64,000 bases of DNA, from the NCBI GenBank assembly GCA_005765155.1, contig VCCP01000004.1:4030001-4094000 (forward strand). The letters run 5' to 3'. The notes below the pieces were generated by a model, which worked only from the letters and a program-made list of their open reading frames with translations, had not been told where the DNA came from and did not search any database. The stretch is from Zelopaecilomyces penicillatus. Its lineage: Eukaryota > Ascomycota > Sordariomycetes > Hypocreales > Pseudodiploosporaceae. A program made the translations under genes and the position numbers. Shown here piece by piece: positions 12,248 to 22,567 of this stretch; the first letter of the stretch is position 1, and each line of letters begins with the position of its first letter.

Positions 12248-13374
12248 CTAATCGGCGTCAACCCTGATGACCAGTTTGCCGAACTTATCACCGGTCCACA
12301 TCTTGAACATAGCCTCCGGTGCATTATCTATGCCTGTAATTACCTCCTCCTTGGTCTTGATTTTCCCTTGTGCCAGCCAGGTGACCATGTCCGTTGAAAA
12401 CGAAGGCACATATTTCTCCAGATGCTGGGGGTCTGAACAAATGAAGCCTTGGAAAGTCAGACGCTTCAAGAATATGTTCATGAGTGTCTTGACGCCATAC
12501 TTCTCCTCATCAGGGTAGTTGTAGACTGAAATCATGCCACTTGAGACTATTGGGTGTCAGTTGGTACATTCCGGATTCAGTAAAGTAATGGGGAGAGTGG
12601 TTTCTTACTGATGGTTCCAAAATCCTTCATCTTTGTCAATGCCGTCTCCAATTGCTCTCCGCCAACGTTATCGTAATAAACGTCTATACCTTCTGGCGCC
12701 AGTCTATCCAGCGCATCTGCTGTTTTTTCAGTCTTGTAGTTCCAAGCTGCGTCAAAACCCAGCTCATTGACCACGAAGTCAACCTTTTCTGGGCTACCCG
12801 TACTGCCAATCACCTTCATCCCGTACATCTTGGCCATCTGTCCCACCACTTGGCCGACGCCGCCGCTGGCTGCCGATATGAAAATGGTCTTGCCTGCTCT
12901 CGGTTCCTTGACGTACTCGTTGAAGCTGATGTACGCGGATAAGCCTGAGATTCCCAGAGCACCAATCACGGTCTCGGGGGCAATGACAACACCAGGTGGA
13001 GCAGGTGGGATAACACGAGTGGCAGCGGCAAAGTCGGCCGAAATGGCAGCATATTCTCCAGCACCCGCCATACCGGCAACGAGATCTCCTGCTTTGAATC
13101 TTGGAGAATCTGACTGGAGCACGATGGACAGGGCTGTGACCACGGCTGGTTCGTTTTCAATCCATGGTATAGAATAGGTGCCCGCGTCAGAAGGGCGTCG
13201 CATCTGCCCTCGCTGATAAGGGTCAAGCGATAGATACAGGTTCTTGACCGTGATGCCCCCAGGTGGAGGCGGCGCTTCGATGTCAAAGGGCCATGATTCC
13301 ACCACCACATGTTCACCAGGAACCGGGCAGTAGGGGGTGTAGCTCTTGTAAATCAAGGCTTTATTTGAATGCAT
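12248..13374 (-). CDS. NADP-dependent medium-chain oxidoreductase (alkenal/prostaglandin-reductase type)
   Basis: Exons 13374-12609 and 12546-12248 join to 354 aa. The fold is the zinc-independent MDR family (ADH_N_2 plus ADH_zinc_N domains): an N-terminal substrate-binding half with LYLSLDPYQRGQMRR, then a Rossmann half with SAASGGVGQVVGQMAK near residue 165, the NADPH-selecting loop IGSTGSPEKVDF, and YYDNVGGEQLE. These are typical of 2-alkenal and leukotriene-B4/prostaglandin reductases, which reduce C=C bonds next to a carbonyl. No structural-zinc Cys cluster is seen, as expected. The Met at 13374 was chosen because homologues begin just before the NKALIYKSY-like segment; the open frame continues further upstream without domain content. 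The substrate is unknown. It could serve detoxification or a biosynthetic step. Confidence 0.9.
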
Positions 13375-13998
13375 TGCAAGATATTTGGATACAAGAACGT
13401 GTCTAAGTTTTTTATGTAAGGTTTGTAAGTGTACACATAAACTGGCAAAAAATACGCTATAAGTATTATGAAGGCGAGGGCTGGAATGCGTGTTGGCAAG
13501 ATAGAATGCCATATACACAGACAAAGGAAGCCGCGAGCCAACGAACAGAGGGAGGCCCCAGATCGAAGTTGAAATTAGTCATGTAGTATACTGCGTATAC
13601 TGCGTTCCGAATGGCTCGGCTATGACCTTCATCTGGATGTGGTCCACACAAGTAAAGTGCTGTTGAAGATCCCGATGGCACCTTGCCGGCGGGGTTTCAT
13701 GCAGTACCATTGGAAGTCGCAGATCCTTCGTGTCTAGCCTCGTCCCATCTCAAACGTGGCTAACAAGATAGAGTCGCATTCGTTTCTCTGTGCAGCCCCC
13801 ACTGCCAGGTTTTATCAGACGCAGCTGCTCCCGAAGCAAGCTAGAACAAGGCTGCGGAAACACGAGAAAGAAAGGAAGAAATGCTCGTATACCAACAACG
13901 AATAGCCCTCTATATCTTGTACAATTAGTTTACACTTGGCAGCAATCCTGCAAAGAGGCCGGCCTTGTGTCGCCAACTAACTCCGTAAATCCCGAACA
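13375..13998. other. Intergenic between oxidoreductase and mitochondrial membrane protein genes
   Basis: About 620 bases with only short open frames and no domain. It holds the promoter of the oxidoreductase and the 3' end of the next minus-strand gene. Confidence 0.55.
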
Positions 13999-14946
13999 TT
14001 ATTTCCAGCCAATGCTTACAATCCGCTCCAGCGTCAGGAAGCCATCGTGGGCGAAACCCTTGGTAATGTCCACCTTGTAATCTTTCCCGTCCACCTTTAT
14101 GATTCCGTAGCCAAGATCTGTCCAAGCTGCTCGGACTCCTCTAAAGAGGTTTGCAAGGGCTCGGCCGATCCTCCGGAACGGCATTGTAAGTAAATGCTCG
14201 ATGTCAAATTTGCGTAGGGCAGTCTGTCGCACTTCTTCCGCTTGCTTTAGTTGCAGTCTTTTTAGCTCCGGGACGTACTCAGTGGGGAGCGAGAATCGTG
14301 TCTTGAGCATGACATTATCAAGGCTAGTAGTTATGACCTTGGGCTCAAGCAATGGCACCATGCGCTTGATGGTAATTTCGATTTGAGGCAATGCTGCCGT
14401 TGCGCCAGGGCCGATAGCTTTCCCGACGATTGGGGTTGGCGGTAGTACGCGAATCATGCTGACGATGTTCGGGGTTTTGGAGATCAGATAAAATCCCATC
14501 GCAGCCAGCATCATATATGATGCGCCGAACACCACACCAACCCATTGGGAAACGCCCTCTGGCTGTTGCACAACGGTTGGTCCGGTAAGCACTGTCCAAG
14601 CGATGATGGACAACCCGCTAGACCAGCAACCGAAGTAGAACCAGAAATGTGAAGGCCCTTCGTATAACAGGGTTGGTGTCCCTTTTGTCCCAAGGCCTTT
14701 TATGAAAGCATATCGACTTGGCGTCGCTGATGCTGTGGGGTGTGATGGCGATGTCTTGGAAACTGTCGACGGTATCGACCTCGCATTTTTGGCCGGCGAC
14801 TTGGCGGCGGCGGCTGCCCGAAATCGTAATGATGTGGTGAATAATCGAGAGGTTATGGTTGAGGTATGCTCGGGAAGAACAACTCGAGGTGCAAAGAGAG
14901 CTCGTGAGCAGGGAAAAATACGGACACTTCTTGCGAAGCTGGCCAT
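13999..14946 (-). CDS. Predicted mitochondrial inner-membrane protein, TMEM223-like architecture
   Basis: A single exon of 315 aa. The first 70 residues are rich in Arg, Ser and Ala with almost no acidic residues (RSVRIFPCSRALFAP, then RLFTTSLRFRAAAA), a typical mitochondrial presequence. Two hydrophobic helices follow, around residues 100-122 (FWFYFGCWSSGLSIIAW) and 140-160 (WVGVVFGASYMMLAAMGFYL), and then a C-terminal soluble half of beta/helix character. The length and the two-helix layout recall TMEM223-type proteins that help cytochrome c oxidase subunit 1 assembly. I did not recognise the family with certainty. It is divergent to pdx1 across about 540 bases, consistent with two mitochondrial genes sharing a promoter region. 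Confidence 0.75.
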   Translation of the reverse strand: MASFARSVRIFPCSRALFAPRVVLPEHTSTITSRLFTTSLRFRAAAAAKSPAKNARSIPSTVSKTSPSHPTASATPSRYAFIKGLGTKGTPTLLYEGPSHFWFYFGCWSSGLSIIAWTVLTGPTVVQQPEGVSQWVGVVFGASYMMLAAMGFYLISKTPNIVSMIRVLPPTPIVGKAIGPGATAALPQIEITIKRMVPLLEPKVITTSLDNVMLKTRFSLPTEYVPELKRLQLKQAEEVRQTALRKFDIEHLLTMPFRRIGRALANLFRGVRAAWTDLGYGIIKVDGKDYKVDITKGFAHDGFLTLERIVSIGWK

Positions 14947-15486
14947 TGTAAAAGGTGGCTTGTCGCCAGTCGCGAATGAGCTGTGTGCGCGGAGATGATT
15001 GATTCGGCGTCAGATCTAGTGTGTAATGATAATTGGCGTCGTGAATATAGGACCTCTTCTATCGCAGCATGGCGTTGACAATTGTTGGATGATGCCAGTC
15101 CGTGATGCAGTTCGTTGAAAATATTCCGCGATTTGATGCCTCAAAGTTCCCACTCCATGGCTACGATTAGATTAGCGGCTGGTACAGGGCTGGCGTGGGG
15201 CTTGCACAGGTCTTCAACGCTCTAATTGCTCCCTAAAGTCCCTGTATGGATTGCCGCCCACCCCAGAACTTCATGATTAATTACTACAACAAAGTTTACA
15301 GCTGTTATCGTTATCAACACATCGCTGACATCCCAGCAAAAAAAGTAGCCTGGTCCGTGCACTCCGGTCCATTATCGGCGCTCCCCAACAGCTTCGAAGA
15401 AAGCTCTCACTCTGTCTGGTCCCAGGGTATATTCTCCCGCACCTGTATCATCGACCACCTCCAACTACTAGATCAATTGGGCTACA
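14947..15486. promoter_or_regulatory. Divergent promoter region between two mitochondrial genes
   Basis: This 540-base gap lies between the start codons of the mitochondrial membrane protein (minus) and pdx1 (plus). The open frame upstream of the pdx1 start (from 15246) reads through by chance and lacks family sequence, so it is treated as leader. No consensus element stands out. Confidence 0.5.
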
Positions 15487-16820
15487 ATGGCTTCATTTAC
15501 GGCAGCATGTCGAGTCTCAGCCCGCCTGGCCGGCAGCCGGGCTACCACCCGTGGTATGTCGAGGTTGCGCACATCACCAGCGTTGACAAAGTTGGAAGTC
15601 GTGCTAATATCAGAACTGCAACAGGCTTCAATACCTCGACACGATGCCTCGCCGCCCAGAATTTCATCATGCCAGCACTCTCTCCGACAATGACAGAAGG
15701 CAATATCGCAAGCTGGAAAGTGAAGGAAGGCGATACCTTCAGCGCTGGTGATGTCCTGCTGGAGATTGAAACCGACAAGGCCACGATGGATGTCGAGGCG
15801 CAAGAGGACGGAATTATAATGAAAATCATGTCACAGGGCGGAAGTAAGGCTGTTCAAGTGGGAGCTCGCATTGCTGTGCTGGCAGAGGCCGGTGACGATA
15901 TCGCCTCTTTGGAGATCCCCGCAGATGAGCAAACCAAACAGCAATCATCTAGCAACTCTCAGGAGGCGGCCTCCACATCACAATCCGAGCAGTCACAGTC
16001 ATCAAAAGAGGTCGAGACCGCGCCGCGGGCAACAAGCACGGAGACACACGACCCAAAGTACCCACTACTTCCATCAGTTGGTCAACTCGTAAAGGCAAAT
16101 GGGCTGAGCAAGGAAGATGTCACCAAAATCAAGCCTACTGGCCCCAATGGGCGGCTACTCAAGGGCGATGTTCTTGCCTATGTGGGAGCTATTAACGCAG
16201 ACCGACCTGCCGAAGTTTCTTCACGTCTCAGCAAGCTTGCCCATCTGGATTTGAGTAATATTAAGGTTGCGGAAAAGAAAGCTCAACCTGCCCCCAAACA
16301 GCTAGAGGTACCTGTTCCTGAGAAGCTGGAAATAAATGTGCCAGTTTCCCTGTCCAAGGTTGTCGAGGTACAGAAGCGAATTCAGGATACGCTGGGTGTC
16401 TTCCTCCCCCTCTCTACTTTCATTAGCCGAGCGGCTGAGGTTGCCAATGACGATCTTCCTCGTGCGTCTCAGCAGCCAACAGCGAGTGAGCTCTTTGACC
16501 AAGTCCTGGGCCTGGACAAAGTCAAGGCTGCCAAAGGCTCGCGTGGTGTTTATCTCCCCCAAATTTCTATTATCCCCCCTACCTCTATGCTAGCCTCTCG
16601 TCCAGCTAGCAGTGCCAAGACGGCAGATATCATCGATATCCTTGCCGGCCCTAGCAAGAAGCCCAAGTCCCAGAGCACAATCCGAACGGTTCCAGGGCTG
16701 TCTGCTGGGGTCAATGTTTTTAGCCTTGTTGTCTCTAAAGGGGAACAGGAAAGGGCTCAGGTATTCTTGGAGCGATGCAAGTTGATTCTGGAGCAGGAGC
16801 CTGGGAGGCTTGTCCTATAG
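15487..16820 (+). CDS. pdx1: Pyruvate dehydrogenase complex component X (E3-binding protein)
   Basis: Exons 15487-15553 and 15625-16820 join to 420 aa. The start and the 71-base intron were chosen because they give a basic presequence running straight into the lipoyl domain (residues about 31-110: IMPALSPTMTEGN and the lipoyl-Lys motif ETDKATMDVEA, Lys near residue 74). An acidic Ser/Gln linker follows, then the E3/E1-binding subunit domain (LPSVGQLVKANGL, KPTGPNGRLLKGDVLAYV). The C-terminal part is short and lacks the E2 acetyltransferase HxxxDG site, which separates Pdx1 from dihydrolipoyl acetyltransferase. It anchors dihydrolipoamide dehydrogenase to the E2 core in the mitochondrial matrix. 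An alternative acceptor at 15591 would also keep frame but implies a 38-base intron, which is unlikely. Confidence 0.92.
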
Positions 16821-18997
16821 GGCTGGGACCATGATTAAGTCGTTTGTAATTGTATCACGCATATCCATTAGATTCTGGAATTATACCTCGATACTGGAGT
16901 TGATTGTTGAATACGCTGCTAATGCCCAACTTGGTGACTTTTCTGCTGATATACATGTGTGGGTACTTCAGCTGGTTTGATGGATGTGCCACAGAGGAAG
17001 GAGTGGATCGGAATGATTTCTGAATGTTAGGCGGCAAGAGCTTTCGGCTTGCTATTGTCGTCCATCAACTCCGCAAGCGCCTCTCATCAAATTTCCAACT
17101 TCAATCCACGCTCTGCTGCAGACATCGTCGCCTACGCAGGTTTCTTAAGACCAACTCAGCCATCCAAAAGCCAACACCAATTCATTGCTAGCTCATCATG
17201 CAGCACATCATGCTCCTGCGTAGATCATGCGTCATGCTCGATCATTGCAACGCTGACGTCGGACCCGAACTGATAGATGGACAGGAATGCCGTTCCCTTT
17301 CTCAAGGTTGCCTGGTCGCATCTTCCCTACCCTTGGGTCTTCTTTGCATTATCCATGGGATGGTTGTCTGGCTGGTGGCATAGTTTTGCTGTTGGCCATT
17401 GGAATTTATTTAAGACACTGGGGACTTCATTTACAGGTGAGTCTTGCTTTTTGGAGCTGCAGCAGTGACGTGGTTTTCGACCGAGAACGCTGTTTGCGCT
17501 GTACAGATTCGAAGGCAGTCCTCAATATTGACTCGGTGAACATCTTGGAAGACGAAAAGTTACGCTTTCGTGGGCGAAGGCTATAGATCTTCTTCTACCA
17601 AAACTCACAGATGGCACTGTTTTTAGTGCGTGTAGAGAAGCATGCACGTCAAGTCTCGTTCCAAAAAGCATGCTTGCCGAGCGACCCTCATCGGACACAC
17701 ACCGACCGGTTTGCCTTGATTACATTTGACCGGCTTGGCAGTTGCTTGTTTTGAGTTGTATTAGGTCATGAGGCGAACCATCAAAACACTCACTAGGTCG
17801 TCAGGCGCCCTCATATTTAATCTTCGCCTGACATGTTTGATGTGTTCTGAAAAAAACATTGGAGAGACAACCACTACTCTCTATATACATCATGCAGTGC
17901 CTTGGACCCCAGAGTGTGGTATAGTAAGGATATTTTACACAACTATCATGTGTAGTGAGAGCCGCTACATCTTATACCAACTTCTGTCTGAGTCGTATAT
18001 GAGGCATTGGCATGGCTAAGTTGAACTAAAGGTAGCACAAGAAAAGGCAAGAACTACACCCACCACAGTTGTTCACTCAGTGACAACTGCACTGTGAAAT
18101 CAGGCTCGGCAAGATTGCAAAATGAACTGACGAACCGGAAGCAAAGCCGATTCGGCCTACTTCCGCTCCCTCACGACTTGAAAACTGCATTTGCGACTCT
18201 TCTACGCAGCTACCCGTGTCCTGCCGCCCCAATGAAACCTACATTGGATCTCATCTCGAGCATAATGATGGCTTTGTCATGGCAGTGAGAGAAAAGGTAA
18301 GGTAGAGAATACTTTAAAGATGCCAGTATTATTAGCCCTGGTTTTCTCTCGAGTAATTACCCAATAGGAGTCCGCCACAAACTGTTGGTTGACATATGCG
18401 CAAGCAGAGCCTTTGAGGTACTCACTGCTGTGACACCCATATATCACACAATTGGCACACCGGTTGCGATTGCGACGCCTGTATCCAATCGAGAACGCAC
18501 ATCTGACACCACTTCCGTGAGCAGCTCGCAACCGGTCAAGCCAGGGGGCCCTGCTGTGGTCAGAATGGGAAGATTTTTTTCACATTACTCTTGACAAAGT
18601 TAGTCATGCCTTATCTTCATTAGGGCCATCGTTTCGATTCAATTAGGCCTGATCAGATCTTAGATGCATTCTCGGTCGCCTTTGCATTAACTACACCAAC
18701 ACATGCATTCCCGTTTCGGCGAAAATCAGATCTCTCTGTAGAACTTTTCCTCTTTCATCTTTTTATTCTGAATCTAGATGGTGGAGTTGCATTTTGGCCA
18801 CTGTTCTGTTGACTCTTGCGTATGTTTTCTCCCGTCTTATATGTAGGCCACTGATGACCACTGAGCCGCGTCTAATATCTCCCAAGCCACTCACTGTGTC
18901 GGTGATTGTGAAGACTTCGATTTCAATATACAAGACCCGTTACTCAGTCTAAAGGCATTGCATATGCTTTGCTGTCCCCCGACTGCAATCACTGAAC
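16821..18997. other. Intergenic, 2.2 kb, one weak small-gene candidate inside
   Basis: No family-level match is seen. The only structured item is the possible two-exon small protein at 17277-17586, listed separately. The rest has short frames only; the end is the promoter of the Zn2Cys6 gene starting at 18998. Confidence 0.55.
17277..17586 (+). CDS. Possible small Trp-rich membrane protein (weak)
   Basis: An ATG at 17277, directly preceded by an in-frame stop, opens a frame with a dense Trp/Phe segment (PYPWVFFALSMGWLSGWW) that looks like one membrane helix. The frame meets a good splice donor (CAG|GTGAGT at 17437). Removing 17437-17506, which ends in GTACAG, keeps the frame open to a stop at 17584-17586. 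The joined product is 79 aa with a charged tail (NILEDEKLRFRGRRL). There is no clear branch-point sequence and I recognise no family. A chance frame is quite possible. Confidence 0.25.
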
Positions 18998-21900
18998 ATG
19001 CCGCGTCCCAAAGTCCCAGACGATAAGCGACAGAGAATTGCACAGGCCTGCGACAGCTGTAAGCGTCGCAAACAAAAGGTGAGAACATTCAACGCAAATT
19101 CTCCTCCCCTCAAGAATAATAGAATTATCACCGATGCTTCATCTTCCGCCCTGGTGCTTCCTGAAATATGGCTTGCTCAGCGGATCGAGAATATGGGGCC
19201 CTGGGTAGAAAGATCAAACCGAACCAAGCTGTTCGAAGCTTAGCGGACCAGCTCTTCCCATGTCTTCCGTTTTTGTGGTACCTAAACCCTCTCCGGATAA
19301 GTATGAGGCTTGGGATTGTATTTTGGGGGCGATTTCAAGATTACACAACATACCCCGACAGGGCTCGTGTGTGTATGACAAAATCATATTACCTACCACA
19401 GCTCCGGGTCATTACGCCCAGTTTTGTGTTTATGGACATTGATATTGACCCTTTACTCTTATAAAGCGCCTACTAGTTAAGCTGAGTCTAGTATACAGCT
19501 TTTTGGAAGGAAAACGATGGATTAAGGGTCTTTGGTTTGCCTTCCAACGACTATTAAGTTTCTCGTTTATACACGCCCTCGCCTAATTTTCTGAGACTAA
19601 CTGGGTTTACTCAAGTGTAACGGCCTTCGACCATGTAACACCTGTCAAAAAAAGGACTCGAATTGCGAGTACAAGCAGAGGACTATCGCCTCCAAGAACA
19701 CAAAGCCTCGTGTAATGCAGCACTCAAAAAGGCGTAACCTATTAGCATTCGAGCACAACGGGGGCATTAGAGCAAAATCACAAGGCTTCAGCATAGCAGG
19801 AACAGTGGCCGCTGAGCAAAACAGAGCCATTAAATTAACATCCAATCTTCCAATGTGTCCAATAGATGTTCAAGAGAATTCAGGCAAAACTCTTGCAATG
19901 GCAAAAGGACCACATGCTTTTACCCAGTCATATTCATATTCATCTCCAGTAACCGAGTCGATAGACAGAGAGACTAAAACAGAGAATTCAGGGCGAGCCA
20001 ATATTTTACAAGATCTATCGACAAATTTGTGTATGTATGCCCTTCCTTCTCCATTATTTGATGCCAAAACTGACTCTCAGGTAGTATCTACTGGGAACCC
20101 AGCCACGTTGTCATATCTACAGCTTGTGCGAACAGTGGTAGAGGATGCAATCGGCCCAACCCCATTCACTATGGACCTTGGTCAGAATAAGGTTGTCGAA
20201 GCTAACTATGGGAGTTCTCCTTCATCACTGTTTATTTATCTACTACCAAAGAAGGATGTAGCTATGGTGCTTTTGCGTTCATACCTTACCAATGTTTGTC
20301 AGACTTACCCAACTTGAGCTGGATTTATCACTAAACAACATTAGACTTGTGGCTTGATTGACATTTTCAATCAACATCATCTGCATGGATATATAGAGTC
20401 TTGCTATGCAAATCCACTATCGATCGATCCTCCAGTCCTTTGCCTAGTATACCTGGTAATGGCAGTTGGTCTAATCACAGTATGGCCTCCTATGGACAGC
20501 CCAGAAGATTTTTTTATCAAGGGAGTGCAAGATGATCCTATGAATCGGGCAGAGACTCTTTTTGCCGCTGCAAAGAGTTTGTTTGATCTTTCGAACGGAT
20601 TCGAAGACTCAGGCTTGTTGCTTGTTCAAATTCTGTGTCTAATGTGTATTTATACGCTAACTGTCTCGCGGCGCAATACTGCGTGCTCATATCATGGTAT
20701 ATATATAGACATTAATCAGCCATTTCATTATACTAATTCAAGATACAGAAATGGCCGTTCATTCTGCTGTTGCCCTTGACCTGCATAGGCTCAAGGAAAC
20801 CAGCATTATGTTCGACACCGAGAATACAAGATTACGACGAAATATTTGGAAAAGCTTGTATGTTCTAGACAAATTCCTTGCCGCTTCTGTTGGCGGACTT
20901 GAGTTCTTGCCTGAAGATGACTGCTCAGAAGACTCGTTGGACATGCCTGCCATACCTTCATCACCCCAATCACACTTATTCGACGAAATGTTTACCTCTC
21001 GCAGCTTGGGTTCATTGGTGAAATCGTGTCGATTCATTAGTGAAATTATCAGCAAGATATATTCGAAGGAGGACGTATCATCAGGAGCCGCCGAAGAACT
21101 TCTTCACAAATGGAACGCGGGCCACGACACCAGGCATCCATCACTAGCCCTGGAAAACATTGTTCACGGCACCGTTACTACAGACAAGGGGATAGCCATC
21201 TTACACGTCCATCTTTTTAGCCAGTATGCAATAATCCTATTGACAAGGCCGTTTCTCTTACATCTTATGATTCAATTGCAAGAGAGTAAATCCAATGGAT
21301 GCAAACGACCAAGGCTCACCCAATGTGGGGCAGAAAGGCTCTCACATAACTGTGTGACAACATCAACGCAATCCGTAGCTCTGATTGAGGCAGCTTTCAA
21401 TTCAGGGCAACTCCCGACATGGAGTCTATTTGTCTCGTAAGCTCATGATTTACCTGTACAATTTCAGATATTTCTTGCTGATGTTTGCATAGTTACTTTC
21501 TTTTTACTGCTGCCATTGTTATCTTAAGCAATGAGTTTGCGTCTTTGCATAAGAACGAGCAATATTCAACTTCAATCTCCGTTGCCATCGATATCATGAA
21601 CCGTTATGCAATTGTAGATAAGCAAGCAGAACGACAAGTATACATTCTCAAGACTTTTCGCGAAGCAGTGAAAGATCAGTTGCAATCTGCAGATGAAAAT
21701 CTCTGTCAGAAACAGCTTGCGCCTGAAGAAAGGTGTGTCTCCATGTCGACAATATTGGTAAATAGAAGGCAAGGACTTGAAACGCGACCATTAACAGATG
21801 CCATTGGCGCAAACACATCGTATACGAGATCCCATTGTGTCTCTCATAGAGGTGCTGGTAAGAATATGGAAGGCAACAAAGAAGGAATCTCACAAATGCC

Positions 21901-22252
21901 TATGCACATGCCTCTCACCTGTCCAAAATTGGAGACCATAACACCAGAAGTCTCCAGCACATACAATCACGCGCCGGCCATCCAGCACGCACCCGACGGA
22001 TGTGAAGCAGATGTTGATGCTGTGGAGTCAGAACAATTTAACAGCGAGGCATACTTTGAGCAAAACAACTTCTGCATAACTTCTCCAGTGTTGAGACTGG
22101 GGTTCCACGGAAGACAACCATATACCCCAGGAGCCTTTTCATGGAAGTATACAGGTTTGGGAACACATGCAGGAGGCTACAAGCACCATATAGCCAACTA
22201 TACGCCGGCTTGGAGTTATGAATACGGTGTTCATGGGACATGTCGACTTTGA
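18998..22252 (+). CDS. Zn2Cys6 fungal-specific transcription factor
   Basis: Exons 18998-19078, 19616-20293, 20345-20696, 20749-21436 and 21493-22252 join to 852 aa. The binuclear zinc cluster is complete only after splicing: Cys at 18, 21, 28, 34, 37 and 44, spacing C-x2-C-x6-C-x5-C-x2-C-x6-C, with the basic stretch KRRKQK. The middle region (about 250-620) matches the fungal_trans regulatory domain layout, including EMAVHSAVALDLHRL and RRNIWKSLYVLDKFLA. The first intron is 537 bases, far longer than the other introns here (51-56), and splits the zinc cluster after Lys27. Its 3' end has a good branch point (GACTAAC) and acceptor. The nuclear regulator's target genes are unknown. The neighbour converging on it is an OPT oligopeptide transporter. 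Confidence 0.9.
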
Positions 22253-22567
22253 TGTGGTTGACATATTGACTGAGTAAGTGGGGAAAGACTATGCCTTTCA
22301 TGCGTCACGATGAAAATGCGTTTGTCTACATCGTATGCTTGTGTGGAGATTGTTTGTGGGTGTTAACGTGTGTAATTGTTATTTCTTTCCCACTCTAAGG
22401 GTATTGTTCTTTTATCTTTTTATGGACAAACAGTGTGTATTACAAGCTTTCCTCTTGCTACCGCAGTTTTGGTATAGAAGAGAAGTCAAGATTATAATCG
22501 TAGCCAGAGACTGTGCCATTTGTATCCCACTAACCTTTGAACATGTATCGTCACATCTCATCACATG
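22253..22567. other. Short convergent intergenic region
   Basis: About 315 bases between the 3' ends of the Zn2Cys6 gene and the OPT gene. It should hold both polyadenylation regions; no gene is seen. Confidence 0.6.

Noticed and set aside
15246..15486. N-terminal extension of Pdx1 from the ATG at 15246
   Set aside because: The added sequence is not family-like. The intron model starting at 15487 gives a proper presequence and joins the lipoyl domain in frame.
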